From assembly GCF_023230885.1 (NCBI RefSeq), contig NZ_JALNWM010000121.1, positions 1-10,132 on the forward strand: 10,132 nucleotides of DNA, written 5' to 3'. Shown in pieces: positions 1 to 10,132 of this stretch. The DNA is from Desulfocurvus sp. GTDB lineage: Bacteria > Desulfobacterota > Desulfovibrionia > Desulfovibrionales > Desulfovibrionaceae. Below the pieces are notes generated by a model. That model made no database searches. It had not been told where the DNA came from and saw nothing but the letters and a program-made list of their open reading frames with translations. The stretch's first letter is position 1; the number at the start of each line of letters is the position of its first letter. Made by a program: the position numbers and the translations under genes.

Positions 1-1847
<1,847 letters not shown>

Positions 1848-1887
1848 TGATCCACCTCGCGAACTTGCTGGTTTCAAATATGATCAT

Positions 1888-1921
1888 CGCCGGGCGGCTT
1901 CGCGAGAGAAGCCGCCCGGCG
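1888..1921 (-). other. Perfect 14-bp hairpin in the rpoB-rpoC gap
   Basis: The arms at 1888-1901 and 1908-1921 are exact reverse complements around a 6-base loop and are very GC-rich. The hairpin starts 13 bases after the rpoB stop and ends about 40 bases before the rpoC ATG. In the direction of transcription the stem is followed by ATGATCATATTTG, which has no run of T, so it does not look like a full intrinsic terminator. An RNA processing or stability element between the beta and beta' cistrons is more likely. The structure is seen directly; the role is inferred. Confidence 0.7.
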
Positions 1922-1934
1922 GGTCGTGACATCG

Positions 1935-6047
<4,113 letters not shown>

Positions 6048-6135
6048 CTTTCCCTCTCAGACGGAGATATTTCAACCAAGGCCCTGGGGCTGGCACGCAG
6101 TCGGCCCAGGAGCGGGACTAGCGGCAGGTCAGCCG

Positions 6136-6163
6136 ATTATACGGAAAAAAGGAAAGCGCCCAA
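6136..6163 (-). promoter_or_regulatory. Candidate sigma-70 promoter upstream of rpoB
   Basis: On the minus strand a perfect -10 hexamer TATAAT (6136-6141) lies 16 bases after TTGGGC (6158-6163), which matches three of six positions of the -35 consensus. The spacer contains a run of six T, in an otherwise GC-rich genome. Transcription would start near 6129 and give an rpoB leader of about 80 bases. It sits downstream of the rplL-rpoB attenuator, so it could supply rpoBC transcripts independently of the ribosomal protein genes. The weak -35 leaves doubt. Confidence 0.6.
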
Positions 6164-6348
6164 GCCCTGAGCGCCAAGCGGAGAGCGCACCTGTGCCACC
6201 ACAGTGCAGCCAAGAAACGTGACTTTGCGGTCGTTTCATATTTAGATAGTGGGAGCCCGATGCACACGACACGAAGAGGGCAGAGATACCCCAGGCCCAA
6301 AAAAAGGGCAAGCAGAAAATTTCATCCCGTGTCGATTTCCAAAAGTGA

Positions 6349-6383
6349 CGGAGCGCAGCGCCCCGTCGGGGCGCTGCGCTCCG
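6349..6383 (-). terminator. Attenuator-like hairpin downstream of rplL
   Basis: The arms at 6349-6364 and 6368-6383 are perfect 16-base reverse complements around a 3-base loop, 21 bases after the rplL stop. In the transcribed direction the stem is followed by TCACTTTTGG, a short, interrupted T tract. This fits a partial terminator of the kind known between rplL and rpoB in E. coli, where most transcripts stop so that the L7/L12 stalk protein is made in excess over polymerase. The stem is seen; partial rather than full termination is inferred from the weak T run and from rpoB following on the same strand. Confidence 0.75.
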
Positions 6384-6404
6384 CGATTCCCCCAGGGGGA
6401 ATGT

Positions 6405-6794
6405 CTACTTGACTTCGACTTCGGCGCCGGCTTCTTCCAGCTGCTTCTTGGCCTCGGCAGCCTCGTCCTTGGACACGCCTTCCTTGATGGAGGCGGGGGC
6501 GCCGTCGACCTTCTCCTTGGCCTCCTTGAGGCCCAGGCCGGTCAGGGCGCGCACGGCCTTGATGACGGCGATCTTGTTGCCGCCGGCACCCTTGAGGATG
6601 ACGTCGAACTCGGTCTTCTCTTCCTCGGCGGCAGCCTCGGCGCCACCGGCGGCGGGCATGGCGGCCACGGCCATGGCCGGGGCGGCGGCGGACACGCCGA
6701 ACTTCTCCTCCAGCTCGGAGATGAACTGGGAGAGCTCCAGGACGGTCATATTGGCGATGAACTCGACAACCTGATCTTTGGTGATGTCAGCCAT
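6405..6794 (-). CDS. rplL: 50S ribosomal protein L7/L12
   Basis: This encodes the ribosomal stalk protein that recruits and activates the translational GTPases (EF-Tu, EF-G, IF2). Its 129 residues fit the family, which is usually 120-130. Residues 1 to about 35 (MADITKDQVVEFIANMTVLE) form the N-terminal dimerization domain. Residues of about 36-58 are a flexible hinge made of A, P, G and M. The rest is the C-terminal factor-binding domain, with EKTEFDVILKGAG, KIAVIKAVRALTGLGLKEAK and the VDGAPASIKEGV segment. The C-terminal domain is acidic and ends in EVEVK. A strong AAGGAG ribosome binding site lies 8 bases before the ATG. It follows rplJ after 70 bp, so L10 and L7/L12, which form one complex, are made together. 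Confidence 0.99.
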   Translation of the reverse strand: MADITKDQVVEFIANMTVLELSQFISELEEKFGVSAAAPAMAVAAMPAAGGAEAAAEEEKTEFDVILKGAGGNKIAVIKAVRALTGLGLKEAKEKVDGAPASIKEGVSKDEAAEAKKQLEEAGAEVEVK

Positions 6795-6864
6795 TGTCTT
6801 TTCTCCTTACAGTGCTTTGGCTCGCAAATGCGCACAAAAATGTTGTTGGGACGGGACCGGGAAC

Positions 6865-7386
6865 CTACGCGGCTTCTTTCTGTTCCTTGATGGCCGTGAG
6901 CGCATACAGGAACTTGCGCTGCAGGTTCGCAAACAGACACACGAAGTTCGTGGGCACGGCGTTCATGGTGCCGAGCAGTCGGGCAAGCAGTTCGGGCTTG
7001 CCGGGCAGCTTGGCCAGTTCCTTCACGCCTTCGGCGTCGAGGAACTTGCCCTCCAGGCTGGCGAAGCGGAACGAGAACTTCTTGTTCTTCTTCGCAAACT
7101 CGGAGATGGTCTTCGCCGCGGCCACCGGGTCTTCGTAGCCAAACGCAACAGCGCAGTTCGCCTTGAGATGGTCCTTCAGCACCTCGTGCGGTCCGCCTTC
7201 CATGGCAATGCGGGCCAGGGTGTTCTTCACAACCTGGTACTGGACGCCCGCCTTGCGCAGTTCGACGCGCAACTCAGTCAGCTCTTCGACTTTGAGGCCC
7301 TGAAAGTCCGTCACAATGGCGATGCTGGCGCCTTGCGCCCTGGCTTTCAGATCGCTGATGATTTCAGCTTTCTGTGCCCTGTTCAC
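6865..7386 (-). CDS. rplJ: 50S ribosomal protein L10
   Basis: L10 anchors the L7/L12 dimers to 23S rRNA at the stalk base and usually represses its own operon by binding the rplJ leader. The gene encodes 173 residues. The N-terminal RNA-binding domain begins MNRAQKAEIISDLK and contains TDFQGLKVEELTELR and the VVKNTLARIA segment. The conserved LPGKPELLARLLGTMNA block is at about 127-143, followed by the helical C-terminal tail that binds L12 (RKFLYALTAIKEQ). I chose a GTG start at 7384-7386 because AAGGAG lies 6 bases upstream of it and the protein then begins as the family does. An ATG 48 bases further upstream would add 16 residues unlike L10 and would run through the leader structure. Confidence 0.97.
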   Translation of the reverse strand: MNRAQKAEIISDLKARAQGASIAIVTDFQGLKVEELTELRVELRKAGVQYQVVKNTLARIAMEGGPHEVLKDHLKANCAVAFGYEDPVAAAKTISEFAKKNKKFSFRFASLEGKFLDAEGVKELAKLPGKPELLARLLGTMNAVPTNFVCLFANLQRKFLYALTAIKEQKEAA

Positions 7387-7392
7387 CGCTTT

Positions 7393-7398
7393 CTCCTT
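7393..7398 (-). promoter_or_regulatory. rplJ ribosome binding site, decides the GTG start
   Basis: AAGGAG on the minus strand lies 6 bases ahead of the GTG at 7386. The upstream ATG alternative has no comparable site. The bases CCAAGG (7395-7400) overlapping this site can pair with CUUUGG (7426-7431) in the leader, which would hide the site when the leader folds that way. Confidence 0.8.
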
Positions 7399-7425
7399 GG
7401 ACTGAGGGTTCAAACCGAAGGCGAG

Positions 7426-7480
7426 CCAAAGCATGGTCTCGACGGGAAATTAAGGGGCATGGCCCCGCCCGTTGTCTCCG
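7426..7480 (-). promoter_or_regulatory. L10 leader-like autoregulatory RNA structure upstream of rplJ
   Basis: On the minus strand, GGAGACA leads into a stem ACGGG/CCCGT (7468-7472 with 7442-7446). The stem encloses an asymmetric internal loop (one base opposite TTAATTT) and an inner stem GGGGC/GCCCC (7462-7466 with 7454-7458) with a 3-base loop. CGAGACC follows. The order AGACA, stem, CTTAAT-type bulge, stem, CGAGA agrees with my recollection of the L10 leader family, which mimics the L10 site on 23S rRNA and lets L10(L7/L12) repress rplJL. The downstream element that can pair with the rplJ ribosome binding site supports translational control. The structure is seen; membership of the family is inferred without a covariance search. 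Confidence 0.7.
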
Positions 7481-7500
7481 ACTCGTCTTCTCCACACACC

Positions 7501-7552
7501 GGCCCGGCGCCCGCGGCGCCAGGCCGTATCGTCACTCCCCGCCCGCGGGCGG
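7501..7552 (-). other. Two GC-rich hairpins after rplA, upstream of the L10 leader
   Basis: One stem of 11 pairs, including a single G-U, is formed by 7501-7511 and 7515-7525 around a 3-base loop. A second element, at 7539-7552, is a 14-bp perfect palindrome (CCGCCC GC GGGCGG). Neither is followed by a T run in the transcribed direction, so complete termination is unlikely. They may be the basal part of the rplJ leader, or an RNA processing or pausing site between the L11-L1 and L10-L7/L12 pairs. Confidence 0.6.
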
Positions 7553-7574
7553 AAAGGTTCGACGCTCGTATCCG

Positions 7575-8282
7575 CTAGCCCTCGATGAACTTGCGGATGC
7601 TCAGCGGGTCGACCTTGACGCCGGGGCCCATGGTGGTGGCCACGGTCAGGGTCTTCATGTAGGTGCCCTTGGCCGAGGCGGGCTTCAGGCGGTTGACCTG
7701 CTCGATAAGGGCCTTCAGGTTGTCCAGCAGCTTGGCCGGACCGAAGGACACCTTGCCCAGCGGGGCATGCAGCACGCCGGCCTTGTCGACCTTGAACTCG
7801 ACCTTGCCCGCCTTGAGCTCGGACACGGCCTTGGCGATCTCGAAGGTCACGGTGCCGGTCTTGGCGTTGGGCATGAGCCCGCGCGGGCCGAGCACGCGGC
7901 CGATCTGGCCGACCTTGCCCATCATGTCCGGGGTGGCAACGGCCTTGTCGAAGTCCAGCCAGCCGCCCTTGACCTTGTCGATCAGGTCGTCGCCGCCCAC
8001 GAAGTCGGCCCCGGCCTCGCGGGCCTCGGCCTCCTTGTCGCCCTGGCAGAAGGCGGCGACGCGCACCGTCTTGCCCAGGCCGTGGGGCAGCGTCACCGCG
8101 CCGCGCACCATCTGGTCGGAGTACTTGGGATCGACGCCCAGGTTGATGGCGACATCGACGGTCTCGTCGAACTTGGCGAACGACGCCTCCACGGCCAGCT
8201 TCATCCCGTCCGGCAACTCGTACTTGACGGCGGGGTCGATGGCCTGCGCGGCGTTTCTGAATTTCTTTCCGTGTTTGGGCAT
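7575..8282 (-). CDS. rplA: 50S ribosomal protein L1
   Basis: L1 binds 23S rRNA at the mobile L1 stalk, helps move deacylated tRNA out of the E site, and represses the L11 operon in other bacteria. The 235 residues match the family's usual length. The start MPKHGKKFRNA is typical. The L1 signature IGRVLGPRGLMPNAKTGTV spans residues 127-145. GTYMKTLTVATTMGPGVKVD lies near the C-terminus, which ends in IRKFIEG. The gene starts 11 bp after the rplK stop, and its GAGG ribosome binding site overlaps the rplK TAG, so the two are probably translationally coupled and made in equal amounts. Confidence 0.99.
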   Translation of the reverse strand: MPKHGKKFRNAAQAIDPAVKYELPDGMKLAVEASFAKFDETVDVAINLGVDPKYSDQMVRGAVTLPHGLGKTVRVAAFCQGDKEAEAREAGADFVGGDDLIDKVKGGWLDFDKAVATPDMMGKVGQIGRVLGPRGLMPNAKTGTVTFEIAKAVSELKAGKVEFKVDKAGVLHAPLGKVSFGPAKLLDNLKALIEQVNRLKPASAKGTYMKTLTVATTMGPGVKVDPLSIRKFIEG

Positions 8283-8293
8283 AGTCTGGTCCT

Positions 8294-8719
8294 CTATTCG
8301 ATAACGTCGATGCCCATGCTGCGGGCGGTGCCGGCGATGGAGCGCACGGCGGCGTCAATGTCCTTGGCGGTCAGGTCGGGCATTTTCAGCTCGGCGATCT
8401 CGCGGACCTGGCTCATGCTCACCTTGCCGACCTTGTTGCGGTTCGGCTCGCCGGAGCCCTTGTCCAGCTTGGCGGCCTTGAGCAGCAGCACCGGCGCCGG
8501 GGGCGTCTTGGTGATGAAGGTGAAGGAGCGGTCCGCGAAGGCGGTGATCTCCACGGGGATGATCATGCCCTTCTGGTCCTGGGTCCGGGCGTTGAACGCC
8601 TTGCAGAACTCCATGATGTTCAGGCCATGCTGACCCAGTGCGGGACCGACCGGCGGAGACGGGTTGGCCGCCCCTGCGGGGATCTGGAGCTTGATTTTCG
8701 CCAAAACTTTCTTGGCCAT
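8294..8719 (-). CDS. rplK: 50S ribosomal protein L11
   Basis: L11 binds the GTPase-associated centre of 23S rRNA at the base of the stalk, is the target region of thiostrepton, and is required for RelA activation in other bacteria. The 141 residues match the family length. The N-terminal domain contains KLQIPAGAANPSPPVGPALG with prolines P22, P23 and P26, the proline-rich helix linked to thiostrepton response. HGLNIMEFCKAFNART follows. The C-terminal RNA-binding domain carries KVSMSQVREIAELKMPDL and the IAGTARSMGI signature. The ribosome binding site is GAGGG, about 8 bases before the ATG. The gene is 57 bp downstream of nusG and 11 bp upstream of rplA. Confidence 0.99.
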   Translation of the reverse strand: MAKKVLAKIKLQIPAGAANPSPPVGPALGQHGLNIMEFCKAFNARTQDQKGMIIPVEITAFADRSFTFITKTPPAPVLLLKAAKLDKGSGEPNRNKVGKVSMSQVREIAELKMPDLTAKDIDAAVRSIAGTARSMGIDVIE

Positions 8720-8776
8720 GGTTACACCCTCGAATCGTTTATCAGCTTAAGAAATCCCGATGCCAGGACCGCCCGG

Positions 8777-9331
8777 CTAGCCCTTGCTGACCTGGACGAA
8801 ATCCAGCTCCACAGGGGTCTGCCGCCCGAAGATGGACACCGAGACGCGCAGTTTGCCCTTGTCGTAGTTCACGTCCTCGACCGTGCCGTTGAAGCCGGAG
8901 AACGGCCCGTCGATGACGCGCACCTCGTCGCCGCGCTCGAACTTGAACTTCGGGCGGGGCTGCTCCTGGCGCTGCTCCATCATCCGCAGGATCTTCTCGG
9001 CCTCGCTGTCGCGCATGGGCGCCGGGCGGGACTTGCCGCCCACGAACCCCGTGACCCTGGGGATGGACTGCACCAGATGCCAGGAATCGTCGGTCAGAAC
9101 CATCTTGAGCATCACATATCCCGGATAGAACTTCCGGGTCGAGGTCTTCTTCTCCCCCTTGACCAGCTCGATGACGCGCTCGGTGGGCATGACCACCTCT
9201 TCGATCTGGCCCTTGTCCTGACCGGTGCGCATCATTTCGCGGATGGTCTGCTCCACGCGCTGCTCGAAGCCCGAGTAGGTATGCACGATATACCAGCGCG
9301 CCTTGGGGGTGGATTGAATCTCTTCAGTCAT
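8777..9331 (-). CDS. nusG: Transcription termination/antitermination factor NusG
   Basis: NusG binds the RNA polymerase clamp, suppresses pausing, and links polymerase to Rho or to ribosomal protein S10. The 184 residues contain an N-terminal NGN domain (about 11-120, beginning ARWYIVHTYSGFEQRV, with RKFYPGYVMLKM and the WHLVQSIPRVTGFVG strand region). A linker rich in Q, R and P follows. The C-terminal KOW domain (about 132-184) contains GDEVRVIDGPFSGFNGTVEDV. I chose the ATG at 9329-9331, which gives MTEEIQSTPKARW; the longer frame would add 25 residues reaching back into the end of secE. The ribosome binding site is poor (only GCGAG), so translation may depend on secE, which ends 28 bp upstream. 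Confidence 0.98.
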   Translation of the reverse strand: MTEEIQSTPKARWYIVHTYSGFEQRVEQTIREMMRTGQDKGQIEEVVMPTERVIELVKGEKKTSTRKFYPGYVMLKMVLTDDSWHLVQSIPRVTGFVGGKSRPAPMRDSEAEKILRMMEQRQEQPRPKFKFERGDEVRVIDGPFSGFNGTVEDVNYDKGKLRVSVSIFGRQTPVELDFVQVSKG

Positions 9332-9359
9332 GCCGATGCTCGCTTGCGGCCGGGCCGCG

Positions 9360-9653
9360 CTAGGAAAGAATGGCCCCGATGGCCTTGGACAGGCCGAAAT
9401 CCACAAGGCCCAGGAACAGAGACATGAAGACGACCATCACCAGCACAGCGATGCCGGTGGCGACGGTCTCCTTGCGCGTGGGAAAGGTGACCTTCTTCAT
9501 CTCCGCGACGGACTGGTCGAAGAACTCGCGCAGCTGCTGGATCTTCCCCGGTTCCGCCTGGGCGGCCCTGCCGGTCTTGGCGCCCTTGGCGGACTTGCCG
9601 TTCTTGGCGGCGTCCTGGGCGGGCTCGGCGTGACTCGATTTCTGGTTCGCCAT
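9360..9653 (-). CDS. secE: Preprotein translocase subunit SecE
   Basis: SecE is the small essential membrane subunit that clamps SecY in the SecYEG protein-export channel. The 97 residues start with a long, hydrophilic, Ala/Lys-rich tail of about 36 residues with no recognisable domain. The amphipathic helix with the conserved FFDQSVAEMKKVTFPTRKET follows (about 44-63), then one membrane segment (about 65-86, ATGIAVLVMVVFMSLFLGLV). A single membrane span is the usual short form of the family. The ATG at 9651-9653 has a GAAGGAA ribosome binding site; an earlier in-frame ATG would lie inside the tRNA gene and is rejected. The secE-nusG pairing is near universal in bacteria. Confidence 0.98.
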   Translation of the reverse strand: MANQKSSHAEPAQDAAKNGKSAKGAKTGRAAQAEPGKIQQLREFFDQSVAEMKKVTFPTRKETVATGIAVLVMVVFMSLFLGLVDFGLSKAIGAILS

Positions 9654-9680
9654 GGGTTCCTTCCGAGTGGAGAAAAAAAG

Positions 9681-9757
9681 TGGCAGGGCAGGAGGGATTC
9701 GAACCCCCAACATCCGGTTTTGGAGACCGGCGCTCTAGCCGTTAGAGCTACTGCCCT
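9681..9757 (-). tRNA. tRNA-Trp (anticodon CCA)
   Basis: The 77 bases fold as a full cloverleaf. The acceptor arms AGGGCAG/CTGCCCT pair perfectly. The D stem is GCTC/GAGC with GG in its loop. The anticodon stem CCGGT/ACCGG holds the loop CTCCAAA, with CCA at bases 9721-9723. The T arm is GGGGG TTCGAAT CCCTC with one G-U pair. The discriminator is G73, the tryptophan identity base, and the 3' CCA is encoded. The A1-U72 pair also agrees with bacterial tRNA-Trp. It lies between rpmG and secE on the same strand, so it must be cut out of the operon transcript. The position is common in this group of bacteria. Confidence 0.98.
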
Positions 9758-9781
9758 GCATCGTATGGAGCCGTCGGGGAG

Positions 9782-9808
9782 GCGGGACCGGGAGGCCCCC
9801 GGCCCCGC
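9782..9808 (-). other. 11-bp GC hairpin between rpmG and tRNA-Trp
   Basis: Bases 9782-9792 pair with 9798-9808 (11 pairs, one G-U) around a 5-base loop. The stem ends 24 bases ahead of the tRNA 5' end in the transcribed direction and has no T run after it. It could be an RNase site that frees the tRNA precursor, or a 3' stability element for the tuf-rpmG message. The remaining bases of the 109-bp rpmG-tRNA gap show no convincing promoter. Confidence 0.6.
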
Positions 9809-9866
9809 ATCTTCCCCTGTAAAGTCTCCTGTCTACGAGCACGTTATGTGCGTCGCGGACCGGGCC

Positions 9867-10016
9867 CTACTTGGACTCCTTGTGAACCGTATGCTCTTTG
9901 TCGAACGGGCAGTACTTCTTCAGTTCGATGCGGCCCGTGGTGTTCTTCTTGTTCTTCATCGTCGAATAGTTGCGGCGCTTGCACTTGGTGCAGGCGAGCT
10001 GGACCTTCACTCGCAT
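9867..10016 (-). CDS. rpmG: 50S ribosomal protein L33
   Basis: L33 is a small protein near the E site of the large subunit. The gene encodes 49 residues, the usual length. It begins MRVKVQLACTKCKRRNYSTM and contains the KNKKNTTGRIELKKYCPF core. The zinc-binding form has two CxxC pairs. Here C9 and C12 form the first, but the second reads C36-P-F-D39, so the fourth cysteine is aspartate. The protein may bind zinc weakly or not at all, although the rest looks like the zinc form. The ATG at 10014-10016 uses GGAG in the last codon and stop of tuf, only 3 bp upstream, which suggests coupling. The stop is TAG at 9867-9869. Confidence 0.97.
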   Translation of the reverse strand: MRVKVQLACTKCKRRNYSTMKNKKNTTGRIELKKYCPFDKEHTVHKESK

Positions 10017-10019
10017 GGC

Positions 10020-10132
10020 TTACTCCACGATCTCGGAGACGACGCCCGCGCCCACGGTGCGGCCACCCTCACGGATGGCGAAGCGCAGGCCGAGCTCCAT
10101 GGCGATGGGAGCGATCAGCTCGACGTTGAACG
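10020..10132 (-). CDS. tuf: Elongation factor Tu (3' end only)
   Basis: Only the last 36 residues and the TAA stop (10020-10022) are present; the gene runs off the right edge. The residues FNVELIAPIAMELG then LRFAIREGGRTVGAGVV are the C-terminal beta-barrel (domain 3) of EF-Tu, which delivers aminoacyl-tRNA to the ribosome. The end SEIVE fits bacterial EF-Tu. The gene leads the rpmG-trnW-secE-nusG group. Its promoter, and whether a second tuf copy exists, cannot be seen here. Confidence 0.97.
   Translation of the reverse strand, partial: FNVELIAPIAMELGLRFAIREGGRTVGAGVVSEIVE

Larger units (their letters stand above)
6048..6404. other. 357-bp non-coding rplL-rpoB intergenic region
   Basis: No credible gene is present; the two 60-codon minus-strand frames here resemble no family and begin without a good ribosome binding site. 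In the direction of transcription the region holds four things: a 16-bp attenuator-like stem (6349-6383); a short GCCC/GGGC stem with a T7 loop (6295-6309); a bulged hairpin of about 8 bp (6187-6207); and a promoter with consensus TATAAT (6136-6141). After the promoter comes a leader of roughly 80 bases that can fold a CCTGGG/CCCAGG stem (6083-6110). It is locally less GC-rich than the genes around it, as expected for a regulatory spacer. Confidence 0.85.

Noticed and set aside
6241..6310. A possible second promoter (TTGCCC with TATCTC at 17-bp spacing) in the rplL-rpoB gap
   Set aside because: The -10 matches only three of six consensus bases, and the nearby TATAAT element is far better.
6118..6311. 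Two overlapping 60-codon minus-strand frames in the rplL-rpoB gap
   Set aside because: No good ribosome binding site, no family resemblance, and both overlap the candidate rpoB promoter and hairpins, which explain the region better.
7387..7434. Extended rplJ start adding 16 residues (MLWLAFGLN...)
   Set aside because: The extension lies in the structured leader and has no ribosome binding site, whereas the GTG at 7386 has AAGGAG 6 bases upstream and gives a normal L10 N-terminus.
9332..9406. Extended nusG start adding 25 residues
   Set aside because: The extension overlaps the 3' end of secE in another frame and is unlike NusG N-termini.
9654..9713. Extended secE start adding 20 residues
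   Set aside because: The upstream ATG lies inside the tRNA-Trp gene; the ATG at 9653 has a clear ribosome binding site and a normal SecE N-terminus.

Overview
The window is one uninterrupted piece of the core transcription/translation super-operon of a bacterium. Every gene lies on the minus strand, so transcription runs from the right end to the left end. In that order it holds: the 3' end of tuf (EF-Tu), rpmG (L33), a tRNA-Trp(CCA) gene, secE, nusG, rplK (L11), rplA (L1), rplJ (L10), rplL (L7/L12), rpoB (RNA polymerase beta) and the first 615 codons of rpoC (beta').

The organism is most likely a GC-rich member of the Desulfovibrionales (Desulfovibrio and relatives). The reasons are the tuf-rpmG-trnW-secE-nusG-rplKAJL-rpoBC order, strong G/C preference at third codon positions, and NusG, RpoB and RpoC wording that resembles Desulfovibrio proteins from memory. 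No database search was run, so the taxon is an inference.

Layout by region. At 9867-10132, tuf and rpmG are 3 bp apart and the rpmG ribosome binding site lies in the tuf stop region. At 9654-9866 a tRNA-Trp gene sits between rpmG and secE, flanked by a strong GC hairpin on one side and a T7 tract on the other. At 8294-9653, secE, nusG and rplK follow closely, and rplA starts 11 bp after rplK. At 7387-7574 is a structured leader whose rplJ-proximal half resembles the L10 autoregulatory leader; rplJ then starts at GTG. At 6048-6404 the rplL-rpoB gap contains a 16-bp attenuator-like hairpin and, further on, a candidate promoter with a consensus TATAAT just ahead of rpoB. At 1848-1934 a perfect 14-bp hairpin separates rpoB from rpoC.

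The genes jointly supply elongation factor, ribosomal stalk and L1/L11 arm proteins, the Sec translocon subunit SecE, NusG and the two large RNA polymerase subunits. The non-coding structure between them looks like the usual machinery that makes stalk proteins in excess over polymerase. I see no mobile element, CRISPR array, defence system or foreign gene cassette, and no evidence of a new biological system. The points worth a second look are the regulatory hairpins and promoter, an L33 that has lost one zinc-ligand cysteine, and a serine at RpoB position 520 in the rifampicin region.
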